DNA of 36,412 bases from JALYUA01 sp038229875 (lineage in GTDB: Bacteria > Acidobacteriota > Thermoanaerobaculia > UBA5066 > Gp7-AA6), in contig JBBROA010000031.1 in the NCBI GenBank assembly GCA_038229875.1, forward strand, positions 1-36,412, read 5' to 3'. Position numbers and translations under genes: made by a program. This document shows, piece after piece, positions 1-7,911 of this stretch; positions within the stretch are counted from its first letter, which is position 1; each line of letters opens with the position of its first letter. The notes under the pieces were generated by a model. That model did no database searches. It was not told the origin of the DNA and saw only the letters and a program-made list of their open reading frames with translations.

Positions 1-1131
1 ACGACGTGGGCCCTCTTCATCACCGCGATCCTGCTGCTTCTCGCCCTTCCGGTGCTTTCGGGCGCGATGATCATGCTGCTCTTCGACCGGATCCTCGGGA
101 CGACGTTCTTCCTGCCCGCCGGCCTCATCATTTCGGGCCAGCCTCTGAAAAACGCGGGCGGCGGGCAGGCACTCCTCTGGCAGCACCTGTTCTGGTTCTT
201 CGGGCATCCCGAGGTCTACATCATGATCCTGCCCGCGATGGGCATTACCTCGGAGATCCTCCCCGTCTTCTCGCGTAAGCCGGTGTTCGGCTATCGCGCA
301 ATGGCGTACTCGATGATCGGAATCGCGGGTCTCGGGTTCATCGTCTGGGGACACCACATGTTTCAGAGCGGGATGAACCCGCTGCTCGGGACGACGTTCA
401 TGATCTCGACGATGGTGATCGCGGTGCCGTCCGCCATCAAGACCTTCAACTGGCTGGGGACCCTCTGGGGCGGCAGCATCCGCTTCACCACTCCCATGCT
501 GATGGCGCTCTCGTTCGTGTCGATGTTCGTGATCGGCGGGCTCTCGGGAATCTTCATGGCGTCGACCCCTGTCGACATCTTCATTCACGACACGTACTTC
601 ATCGTCGGGCACATCCACTACGTGCTGTTCGGCGGCTCGCTCTTCGGCGCGTTTGCCGGCCTCTATTTCTGGTACCCGAAGATGTTCGGCCGGATGATGA
701 GCGAGCGGTGGGGCAGGATCCACTGGGCTTTGACGTTCGTCACGTTCAACCTGGTCTTCTTTCCGATGCACTTTCTCGGGATGCGTGGAATGCAGCGGCG
801 CATCTACACCTACCTCGAGTACGAGCACCTGAAAGATCTGCAGCCGATGAACCAGTTCATGACGATCTCTCTGTTTGTCCTGGGCGCGGCGCAGGTGATC
901 CTCGTCCTGAACTTCTTCCTCTCGATGCGGCGCGGAAAAGTCGCGGGGCCGAATCCCTGGCGGGCGAACACGCTCGAGTGGCAGACCCCCTCGCCTCCGC
1001 CCCACGAGAATTTCGCGGAGATCCCGACCGTCTACCGCGGGCCGAACGAATTTTCTGTGCCCGAGCGTGCGGACGATCACTGGCCGCAGAACGAGCCGCC
1101 TTCGGGGCCCGCGCGCGCCGCCGCCCACTGA
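1..1131 (+). CDS. ctaD: Cytochrome c oxidase subunit I, 5'-truncated
   Basis: This is the C-terminal part of the catalytic subunit of an aa3-type, proton-pumping heme-copper oxidase in the cytoplasmic membrane. The reading frame is open from base 1, so the start lies outside the window; 376 residues are visible. Motifs seen are HPEVY (205-219; CuB histidine, cross-linked tyrosine and the proton-channel glutamate of A1-type oxidases), a His-His pair in GHHMF (352-357; CuB ligands) and HDTYFIVGHIHY, whose two late histidines (610-612, 616-618) ligate hemes a3 and a. Multiple hydrophobic helices follow, then a hydrophilic tail. It is the first visible gene of an operon with ctaA, ctaB, ctaF and ctaE; subunit II is presumably upstream. 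Identification is secure from family knowledge and intact ligands. Confidence 0.97.
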   Translation, partial: TTWALFITAILLLLALPVLSGAMIMLLFDRILGTTFFLPAGLIISGQPLKNAGGGQALLWQHLFWFFGHPEVYIMILPAMGITSEILPVFSRKPVFGYRAMAYSMIGIAGLGFIVWGHHMFQSGMNPLLGTTFMISTMVIAVPSAIKTFNWLGTLWGGSIRFTTPMLMALSFVSMFVIGGLSGIFMASTPVDIFIHDTYFIVGHIHYVLFGGSLFGAFAGLYFWYPKMFGRMMSERWGRIHWALTFVTFNLVFFPMHFLGMRGMQRRIYTYLEYEHLKDLQPMNQFMTISLFVLGAAQVILVLNFFLSMRRGKVAGPNPWRANTLEWQTPSPPPHENFAEIPTVYRGPNEFSVPERADDHWPQNEPPSGPARAAAH

Positions 1132-1132
1132 C

Positions 1133-2143
1133 GTGCCCTTGAGAGCGCGGGACGGCAGGGGGGGCCGGGATCCGGAGGACGGCGGCGCCGCGCCGAACGT
1201 CGGACTGCACCGTTTTGCCATTCTGACCGCGTGCGCGACGCTCCTCCTGATCGTGGCGGGGGGCCTCGTCACGTCGACCGAGTCCGGCCTCTCGGTTCCA
1301 GACTGGCCCCTGTCCTACGGCCGGCTCATGCCGCCGATGGTCGGCGGGATCTTCTACGAACACGGGCACCGGATGGTGGCGACCACGGTCGGGCTTCTGA
1401 CGACCGTCCTCGCTATCTGGCTCGCGCGGCGGGAGGCCCGCCGCTGGGTGCGCCGGGTCGGGTACGCCGCTCTCGCCGCAGTCGTCGCGCAGGGCGTTCT
1501 CGGCGGGCTGACCGTTCTCCTTCTCCTGCCGACCGCGATCTCCGTGGCGCACGCGTGCCTCGCGCAGACCTTTTTCTGCCTCGTCGTGACGCTCGCCGTC
1601 GTGACTTCTCCGCGCTGGCGGGCCGGCCGCGCCGCGGAACGCTCCGCCGTCAGCCGGATAGGCAGCCTGACGGTGGGCGCCGTGTTCCTGCAGCTGCTGA
1701 TCGGGGCGGTCATGCGCCATGGCAAGGCCGGGCTCGCGATTCCCGACTTTCCCCTGGCGTTCGGGCGGATCGTGCCGCCGATTCACACATTCGCGGTCGG
1801 TGTTCACTACGCGCACAGGGTCTGGGCCGTGGTCGTCGCCGGACTGGTGATCGCGTGCCTGGTCTCTGCCGTCCGCTCCGGGCGCCCCGGTCTCATCAGA
1901 ACCGGCACCGGTTTTGCCCTGCTCGTCGTCGTGCAGATCGCGCTCGGCGCCGCGACCGTTCGGACGGGGAAGGCCGTTCCCGTGGCCACCGCCCACGTCG
2001 CGACGGGCGCTCTCCTCCTGGCGACCGCGCTCGGCCTGACTCTCGGCTCGCGGCGCATCCCGCTCGCTCGCGCGCGGGGCCGGACCGCCGAAGCGGAGTC
2101 CGAGGCGCCCGCGGGAGCCCGGGGAGCGATGGCATGGAAGTAG
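1133..2143 (+). CDS. ctaA: Heme A synthase (COX15/CtaA family)
   Basis: Membrane enzyme that oxidises the C8 methyl of heme O to make heme A for the oxidase. With the GTG at 1133 it has 336 residues. This start sits one base after the ctaD stop, and hydrophobic sequence begins about 30 residues later; the frame also runs upstream inside ctaD, which I do not accept as coding. COX15 signatures are visible in two related halves: GLSVPDWPLSYG and HGHRM in the first, and GLAIPDFPLAFGRIVPP, HYAHRVW and a late AHVATGA histidine in the second. The paired histidines are the expected heme ligands. About eight membrane segments can be seen. The gene ends inside the start of ctaB, so translation is probably coupled. 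Confidence 0.95.
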   Translation: MPLRARDGRGGRDPEDGGAAPNVGLHRFAILTACATLLLIVAGGLVTSTESGLSVPDWPLSYGRLMPPMVGGIFYEHGHRMVATTVGLLTTVLAIWLARREARRWVRRVGYAALAAVVAQGVLGGLTVLLLLPTAISVAHACLAQTFFCLVVTLAVVTSPRWRAGRAAERSAVSRIGSLTVGAVFLQLLIGAVMRHGKAGLAIPDFPLAFGRIVPPIHTFAVGVHYAHRVWAVVVAGLVIACLVSAVRSGRPGLIRTGTGFALLVVVQIALGAATVRTGKAVPVATAHVATGALLLATALGLTLGSRRIPLARARGRTAEAESEAPAGARGAMAWK

Positions 2144-3015
2144 TGCCGGGCGCCGCCCTGGCGGCGTCTCCCGCGCGGGCGAACCACTATCTCGAGCTCG
2201 CCAAGCCGCGCATCACGTTTCTCGTCGTAATCACGGCCGCCGTCGGATACGCCGTCGGGCCCGGTCACTTCGATCCAGCGGTTTTCCTGGCGCTCGTCAT
2301 CGGCACCGCGTTCGTCTCGGGCGGCGCGTCGGCCTTGAACCAGTACCGGGAGCGCGAGACCGACGCGCTGATGGAGCGCACCCGCAATCGGCCGGTCCCT
2401 GCCGGGCGCATCGCCCCCGCGGATGCCCGCGCCTTCGGTCTGGTGCTCTGCGGCGGCGGGCTCGCGCTGCTCTTTGCCGCCTCGCCGCTGTCCGCCGGTC
2501 TCGGGCTCGCGGCGCTGGCGAGCTACGTTCTCCTCTACACTCCGATGAAGCGCGTCTCGTCGCTCTGCACGATCGTCGGCGCGATACCGGGAGCGCTGCC
2601 GCCGATGATGGGCTGGGCGGCCAGCCGCGGAAGCCTCGACGCCGGAGCGTGGGGACTCTTCGCTATCCTCTTCTTCTGGCAGCTTCCGCATTTCCTGGCG
2701 ATCGGGTGGATGTTCCGCGAGGACTACGCGCGTGGCGGGTTCCCCATGCTGACCGTCACTGATCGAGACGGCTCTTCGACCGGCCGCCAGATGGTGCTCT
2801 ACTCCGCGGCCCTGCTCCCGGTGACCCTCTTCGCGGGCGCTCTGGTCTCGGCCGGCCGGTTTTATCTCTGGGGCGCGGTCGTGCTCGGCATCATCTTCCT
2901 CGCCGGCTCGGCGAGGTTTGCCGTAACCCGCACGTATTCTTCCGCTCGATCGCTCTTCCTCATCTCGATCCTGTACCTGCCGATTCTTCTCGGTCTCATG
3001 GTCCTCGACCGATGA
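2134..3015 (+). CDS. ctaB: Protoheme IX farnesyltransferase (heme O synthase)
   Basis: UbiA-family membrane prenyltransferase that adds a farnesyl group to heme B to give heme O, the substrate of the neighbouring CtaA. The ATG at 2134 overlaps the ctaA stop by 10 bases and gives 293 residues, the usual family length. Visible motifs include LAKPRIT near the N-terminus, the first Asp-rich motif NQYRERETDALMERT followed by NRPVPAGRI, and the second region FREDYARGGFPMLTV. The remainder is hydrophobic helices. The stop overlaps the start of the next small ORF (ATGA). Start choice is supported by the overlap and by the closeness of the first motif; the same frame continues upstream over ctaA but there it is only a shadow. 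Confidence 0.95.
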   Translation: MEVVPGAALAASPARANHYLELAKPRITFLVVITAAVGYAVGPGHFDPAVFLALVIGTAFVSGGASALNQYRERETDALMERTRNRPVPAGRIAPADARAFGLVLCGGGLALLFAASPLSAGLGLAALASYVLLYTPMKRVSSLCTIVGAIPGALPPMMGWAASRGSLDAGAWGLFAILFFWQLPHFLAIGWMFREDYARGGFPMLTVTDRDGSSTGRQMVLYSAALLPVTLFAGALVSAGRFYLWGAVVLGIIFLAGSARFAVTRTYSSARSLFLISILYLPILLGLMVLDR

Positions 3016-3131
3016 CCGCGACGTCGGGATCGCTGCGCAAGAACCTGACGCTGATTTTTCTCATCCTCTTCGCAGTCGCCTTGTTTTTCGGGTCGGTCCT
3101 CTTCATCCTGTCGCGGGCGCCGCGCCCGTAA
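3012..3131 (+). CDS. 39-aa single-span membrane peptide in the oxidase operon
   Basis: A short reading frame (39 residues) starts at an ATG that overlaps the ctaB stop as ATGA and ends at TAA 3129-3131. It has a short polar basic N-terminus (MTATSGSLRKN), one hydrophobic helix (LTLIFLILFAVALFFGSVLF) and a short Arg/Pro tail. Its size, topology and place between ctaB and the structural subunits resemble the short cytochrome oxidase assembly peptides found in other oxidase operons, and the membrane anchor of CtaG/Cox11, but I cannot show homology by eye. Perfect start-stop overlap, one clean membrane helix and no competing gene make it likely to be real. The function is an inference only. Confidence 0.65.
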   Translation: MTATSGSLRKNLTLIFLILFAVALFFGSVLFILSRAPRP

Positions 3132-3152
3132 GGAACTCGAGAAGGAAAAGTG

Positions 3153-3467
3153 ATGCACGAACCGATCGAAGCCGACCCGGGTCACGGGGAAGCCCATAAG
3201 GGCCCGAAGTACATGACGATTTTCTGGTGGCTCGCGGGGTTCACCGTTTTCGAGGTCGCGTACTCGACGATCCTGACGCCTCCGAAGGCGCTTCTGATCA
3301 GCGGCCTCGTGATCCTGGCCGGGATCAAGGCGGTTCTGGTCGCGCTCTACTTCATGCATCTGCGCTTCGAGAGAAAGACGCTCGGAATCATCTTCGCGTC
3401 GACGCTGATCCTGGGCGCCATCCTGGTGTCGGTCGGGATGGCGGAGCACTTCCTGCCGAGGCCTTGA
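3153..3467 (+). CDS. ctaF: Cytochrome c oxidase subunit IV (prokaryotic COX4 family)
   Basis: Small accessory subunit of the oxidase, 104 residues. A hydrophilic His/Glu-rich N-terminus is followed by three membrane helices, with the family signature ALYFMHLRFE after the second. I chose the ATG at 3153 because GAAGGA at 3141-3146 lies at a proper distance upstream; a GTG directly before it (3150) would add one residue. It lies between the small membrane peptide and ctaE, in the usual place for this subunit. It has no catalytic role and is thought to stabilise the complex. Assignment rests on length, topology and the FMHL motif. Confidence 0.9.
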   Translation: MHEPIEADPGHGEAHKGPKYMTIFWWLAGFTVFEVAYSTILTPPKALLISGLVILAGIKAVLVALYFMHLRFERKTLGIIFASTLILGAILVSVGMAEHFLPRP

Positions 3468-3506
3468 GAAAACTGAAATCGACGAGAGAGAGATAAAGGG
3501 AGTCCG

Positions 3507-4157
<651 letters not shown>

Positions 4158-4232
4158 GATGCCTCCTCCTGACTCGGGACCGCGGCTGAGAGGGTCTGTT
4201 TCGCAGGCCGGGCGGCGCTCCGCGGCCCGGCC

Positions 4233-4673
4233 TTGAGCCTGGGACTCATCGACGTCCCCGCGTGGAACGCGGTCTTGAACGCGTCGAGCGCGCTCTTTCT
4301 GCTGCTCGGATACGTCGCTGTTCGCGGCGGGAGTGTCGAGACGCACCGGCGCTGGATGCTGGCCGCCGCGGCGACCTCGACGGTGTTCCTCGCGTCCTAT
4401 CTGGCGTACCACGCGCGCGTCGGATCCGTGCGCTTCACGGGCCAGGGACCCGTGCGGACGGTGTACTTCTCCATCCTCCTCACGCACACGGTGCTGGCGG
4501 TCGTGATCGTCCCTCTCGTCCTTCGCACCCTCTACCTGGGTCTCAAGCGGCGAGACGACCGCCACCGTCGGATCGCGCGCTGGACCTTCCCGCTCTGGCT
4601 GTACGTGTCGGTGACCGGCGTCGTCGTTTACTGGATGCTTTACCGGCTTTACCCGCCGGGGACGATCCGATAG
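4233..4673 (+). CDS. DUF420 family membrane protein
   Basis: A protein of 146 residues with four hydrophobic helices. It resembles the DUF420 family, which is often encoded beside cytochrome oxidase and Sco/CtaG assembly genes. Features seen are PAWNAVLNASSALFLLLGY at the N-terminus, a conserved-looking YLAYHARVGSVRF with histidine, a second histidine in LTHTVLAVVIVPLVL, and WLYVSVTGVVVYWML near the end. Histidines in helices would allow metal or heme contact, but this is unproven. The start is a TTG that overlaps the stop of a short 25-codon frame (4159-4236), and no good ribosome site is visible, so the start is uncertain. The exact role in oxidase assembly is not known. Confidence 0.8.
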   Translation: MSLGLIDVPAWNAVLNASSALFLLLGYVAVRGGSVETHRRWMLAAAATSTVFLASYLAYHARVGSVRFTGQGPVRTVYFSILLTHTVLAVVIVPLVLRTLYLGLKRRDDRHRRIARWTFPLWLYVSVTGVVVYWMLYRLYPPGTIR

Positions 4674-4683
4674 GATTTTCGTC

Positions 4684-5001
4684 ATGAAGCCCGTTCTCCG
4701 CGTCGCACTTCTCGTCGTCGCGGTCGTGCTGCTCGTCTCGCTTTTCCCCGCGGTGGCGGACGCGTGCCCCCTGTGCCGCGACGCCAAGGCGGATACCGAC
4801 TACGCAGGCGGGACGGCGTCGTTGCCGAACGGTTTCTATTACTCGATCCTGTTCATGGTCTGCGCCCCGTTCGCGGTCATTGGCGCCTTCATCACGCGGG
4901 TCGTTCTGGCGCGACGGCGGATCCAGCGTGAGGAGGTTGCCGCCGCAGCGGGATCGCCCGCGCCCGACTTCCTGGCGGGTCGGGCGGAGTCCCGGCCCTG
5001 A
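4684..5001 (+). CDS. Small membrane protein with signal peptide and CPLC motif
   Basis: A protein of 105 residues. Residues 1-27 look like a secretory signal or first membrane helix ending in ADA. Directly after it comes CPLCRDAK, then a second hydrophobic helix (about residues 50-75) and a charged Ala/Pro-rich tail. The paired cysteines would face the outside of the membrane, which suits metal (for example copper) or thiol chemistry linked to oxidase assembly. This is inferred from position at the end of the oxidase operon; I do not recognise a named family. Its TGA stop overlaps the proposed CTG start of the following hydrolase gene. Confidence 0.7.
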   Translation: MKPVLRVALLVVAVVLLVSLFPAVADACPLCRDAKADTDYAGGTASLPNGFYYSILFMVCAPFAVIGAFITRVVLARRRIQREEVAAAAGSPAPDFLAGRAESRP

Positions 5002-5985
5002 ACTCCCGGCGCGCGGCGCTCGTTCTCGCCGCCGTCGCGTCGCTCGGCATGCCCATGGCCGCCCCCGCGGCGCCCTCAGCGTCCGTCACGCCGGTTCCCG
5101 CGCGATCCGAGTCCCCCTCCTGGCTCGCGACCATCGCGAACGACGTCGTTTCGGAGTTCTCGGGCAAGGGACTGACGGTCGACGGGCTGTCGATCTCCGT
5201 CCTCGACCTTCGGGCGGGGGGGCGCGGGCGTGGGGCTGTCCAGGTCGGTTCGCGGCGACGTCTCCTACTATCCCGCGTCGGTCATCAAGACCTTCTTCCT
5301 CGCCTACTACGAAGCGAGAAAAGAATCGGGCGCGCTGTCGGACACCGCCGAGATTGTGCGCGCGGTGCGGGACATGATCCGGGTCTCCTCCAACGACGCG
5401 ACCGGTTTCGTCGTGGACGCGATTACCGGCACGACGTCCGGTCCGGAGCTGACCGGTCAGGAGTGGGAGAGCTGGAAGGAAAAGCGCAACGCGGTCAACC
5501 GGTTTTTCGAGAAGCGCGGCTACCGGGATTTGAACGCGAGCCAGAAGACGTTCTGCGAGGACGCCTATGGCCGCGAGCAGGTTTTTCGAGACGGGGGGCG
5601 CAACCGCAATCGAATGACGTCCGACGTCGTGGCGCGCCTCTTCGCCGAGATCGCGCGGGGGCAGATGACCGGTCAGGCGGGAACCGCCGAGATGCTCGCG
5701 CTTCTCTCCCGCGACGTGACGTCCGACAAGCCGCTCGAGGACGGGGAGCTCGAGGACGCCCGCCTCTCAGGCCACGGACTTCCCGCGGGGACCCGCATGT
5801 GGTCGAAGTCCGGGGACGCCTACGACGTCCACCACCTGGTTTCGAGGATCGTGCTGCCGAACGGAGCCGACTTCGTGCTGGCCGTCTTCACGAAAGGCGT
5901 GAAAACGGTTCCCGACGTGATTCCTCGCGTCTACGCCCGCGTCGCGGAGCGATTTTCGGGCGCTCCTCCCGCGACGGCGCGTTGA
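4998..5985 (+). pseudogene. Class A beta-lactamase-like serine hydrolase, frameshifted at a G7 run
   Basis: The 3' frame encodes the catalytic part of a penicillin-recognising serine hydrolase: YPASVIK with the S-x-x-K pair (Ser codon 5278-5280, Lys 5287-5289), SSND (5386-5397, the SxN-type motif) and WSKSG (5803-5814, the KTG-type motif). The signal-peptide-like N-terminus and the strand GLSISVLDLRAGG lie in another frame that ends up out of phase after a run of seven Gs at 5216-5222. Removing one G joins them smoothly (RAGGAGVGLSRSV), giving about 328 residues. Upstream no ATG/GTG gives a signal peptide; a CTG at 4998, overlapping the previous stop and preceded by GGAG, does. Either a true frameshift, slippage-controlled expression or a sequencing error. 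The substrate is unknown; it may not be a drug-hydrolysing enzyme. Confidence 0.8.
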
Positions 5986-6047
5986 GGCCGCGCCCGTGAT
6001 CGGGCGGGACGCGCAGGCGGGACCGTGACGCGCGCTCCGTTCCCGAC

Positions 6048-6713
6048 GTGACTTTCGCCTCCGTGCTTTCGCGATTGATGGGAGCGGCACTCGCGGTCTA
6101 CCGGAGCACGATGTCGGTCGCCTTCCTGCGGCGGGATCGGTATCTGAGTCTTCACGACCGCGGCACGCCCATACTCTTCGCGCTCTGGCACGGCCGGATG
6201 TTTCTCTCGATCCAGGCCCACCGCCAGCAGGGGATCGTGACGATGGCGTCGCGCTCGAAAGACGGCGAGATCATCGCCCTCTGGCTCGAGAGTAACGGCT
6301 ATGTCGTGGCGCGCGGCTCCTCGTCCCGGGCGGGCGGCACAGCGCTGCGGGCGATGGTTCGGGAGGTGCGGCGCGGCCGCCATGCGGCGTTGACGGTTGA
6401 CGGGCCCCGCGGCCCCGCCCGGACGGTACAGCCCGGCGTGGTGGCGCTGGCCCGCCTGACGGGGGCGTGGATCCTCCCGATCTCCTTCTCGAGCGCCCGG
6501 CCGAAGTTCCTGAAATCCTGGGACCGTTACCTGCTGCCGCTGCCGTTCTCGCGCAACATCGTGGCCTACGGGGATCCCTTCCCGATCCCTCGAGAGCTTT
6601 CCGACGAGGAGGCAACCGATCGAATCTCTGCCGCCCTGGACGCCGTCACCGCCGCAGCCGACGCGGCGACGCGCAAGGCCCCCTCTTCGACGCCCCACGG
6701 ACCGCAAGCTTGA
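6048..6713 (+). CDS. Lysophospholipid acyltransferase-like protein (DUF374)
   Basis: A protein of 221 residues from GTG 6048. It carries the pattern of the DUF374 acyltransferase group, related to lipid A late acyltransferases: ILFALWHGRMF (catalytic-type His), MASRSKDGEIIA, RGSSSRAGGTALRAM and LTVDGPRGPARTVQPG. An N-terminal hydrophobic stretch could anchor it to the inner membrane. The likely role is acyl transfer to a lipid or lipid A-like acceptor, inferred from family. It follows the broken hydrolase by 62 bases, a spacer that holds a 6-bp stem hairpin (5991-6006). A convergent gene lies downstream, separated by the repeat element at 6781-6922. Confidence 0.85.
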   Translation: MTFASVLSRLMGAALAVYRSTMSVAFLRRDRYLSLHDRGTPILFALWHGRMFLSIQAHRQQGIVTMASRSKDGEIIALWLESNGYVVARGSSSRAGGTALRAMVREVRRGRHAALTVDGPRGPARTVQPGVVALARLTGAWILPISFSSARPKFLKSWDRYLLPLPFSRNIVAYGDPFPIPRELSDEEATDRISAALDAVTAAADAATRKAPSSTPHGPQA

Positions 6714-6780
6714 TCGGGATCAGCCGCACGAGCTGAGTCCCGGGCACCTCCCCGCACCGCCCGCCCCGGCCGCGTCCCCG

Positions 6781-6922
6781 GCGCGCGGGGAGAGGGAGCA
6801 GAACTGCGCTCCGGTCAAGGTGGTGGCTAAACTCGCCCCGAGAGGAGTCTCCTGACCGAAGGGAAGGAGGAGCCTCTCGGGGCGGGAGCCGAAACGTCCC
6901 GAAGAGAGCGGAGGCGACGTTA
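6781..6922 (-). repeat. Dispersed 3'-end element, copy A, with 51-bp palindromic core (6834-6884)
   Basis: Read on the minus strand, this stretch starts at the TAA of the DUF3179 gene and matches 21528-21757 along most of its length. The core at 6834-6884 has perfectly paired 12-base ends (CGCCCCGAGAGG with CCTCTCGGGGCG) and a further 5-bp inner stem. Its reverse complement matches 21652-21702 at 47 of 51 positions by my hand alignment. Flanks also match: the 30-base segment next to the stop codon (6894-6922) on one side, and GAGCGCAG...CTCCCCGCG on the other. It fills the spacer between two convergent genes. Confidence 0.8.
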
Positions 6923-7882
6923 GTCCAGAGTCCGTACCGTGACGAAGTGGCGGTCGAGGGCGAACCAGAACATCGGAACCAGAGGGCGTTCGCTGCCGTC
7001 GGAGCGGAAGGCGCGGGGGGCGGCGAGGTCCGCCTCCCACTCGATCGTGAGCCGCTCGCCGCCGAAATCCGCGTCGACGCGTTCGCGCCTCTCGATCTGG
7101 CGCGAGGTAAACGCCAGCGCTTCGTCGCCTGATGCGATGGCGAGCATTTCTTCCTTCGGCTTGTGCCTCCGGTCGAGGGTCTTCTCGCCGGAGACGCCCT
7201 GCATCCCAGAGATCCGGTAAATCTTCAGAAGGATCGGGGCCGTCGTCTTTTCCCCGAGGTCGAGGTACAGCGAATCCGGATGCACTTCCTCCCACCGATC
7301 GCAGCGCGTCACCGTCGCGGCGACGCCGGCGAGCCTCTGCCCGGCCAGCGGCCCGGACAGCGCGAGCCCCGTCGCGGCGGACCAGTAAGTCCTCGTCTCA
7401 CGGTCGCGGAACACGAGCGTGTCGCGCCAGAGCGCGCCGGTGCTCTCGAAGAGCAGAGTCCTTCCGGCGAGACGCCGGTCCCAGGCGGCGGCGATCCCGG
7501 TCAGTGCGCACCGCACGACGACGTAGGGAGTGCCGCCGACGTCGTCGTTGACGACCTCGAAGCGGTCGAGGAGACCGAGGGGATAGGCCCGCGCCTCGTC
7601 TCCGACCGCGATCCCGATGACGCGGTCGTCCTCGTCGGGCCGGCGGGTGTGGCGAGCCAGCGGGACCATTGTGGCCTGATCGATACTTTTGAACTCTCCC
7701 TCCGGAGCCATCTGGACCAGCGGATCCCCCGCGACGACCGCGACGCGGGGACTGTCGCGGTAGCGGTGCGTGAAGCAGGCTGAGGACGCCGTGAGTGCCG
7801 TCAGCGCCGCGAGGGCCTGAAAAACCTTCTTCCGGCGAACGCGGCGGACACGACTCACGTCCAGCCAAGGTACACGATTCAT
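6920..7882 (-). CDS. DUF3179 domain protein, probable exported lipoprotein
   Basis: A protein of 320 residues. An N-terminal basic stretch is followed by a hydrophobic segment ending in TASSAC, which looks like a loose lipobox, so secretion or lipid anchoring is likely. The body matches DUF3179: GIAVGDEARAYPLGLLDRFEVVNDDVGGTPYVVVRCALTG and later GLALSGPLAGQRL, TRTYWS and FWFAL. In the members I know the central motif usually reads like CPLCG; here it is RCALTG, so the second cysteine is missing. The biochemical function of the family is not established. The gene is divergent from the LytS kinase, 29 bases away, so both promoters must overlap. Its 3' end runs into repeat copy A. Confidence 0.85.
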   Translation of the reverse strand: MNRVPWLDVSRVRRVRRKKVFQALAALTALTASSACFTHRYRDSPRVAVVAGDPLVQMAPEGEFKSIDQATMVPLARHTRRPDEDDRVIGIAVGDEARAYPLGLLDRFEVVNDDVGGTPYVVVRCALTGIAAAWDRRLAGRTLLFESTGALWRDTLVFRDRETRTYWSAATGLALSGPLAGQRLAGVAATVTRCDRWEEVHPDSLYLDLGEKTTAPILLKIYRISGMQGVSGEKTLDRRHKPKEEMLAIASGDEALAFTSRQIERRERVDADFGGERLTIEWEADLAAPRAFRSDGSERPLVPMFWFALDRHFVTVRTLD

Positions 7883-7911
7883 GCCTGTTGCGCGGCTGAG
7901 GGCGGGCGGCT

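Noticed and set aside
857..1996. Long minus-strand open frame (379 codons) across ctaD/ctaA
   Set aside because: It is Arg/Gly/Asp-rich, has no family resemblance and is a shadow of two well-identified plus-strand genes in GC-rich DNA.
4159..4236. 25-codon frame before the DUF420 gene with a stop overlapping the TTG start
   Set aside because: No ribosome site and no recognisable peptide; kept only as a note on possible coupling.
5991..6006. CGCCCG/CGGGCG hairpin before the acyltransferase
   Set aside because: A 6-bp GC stem with no T run is expected by chance in this base composition; noted only in the gene entry.
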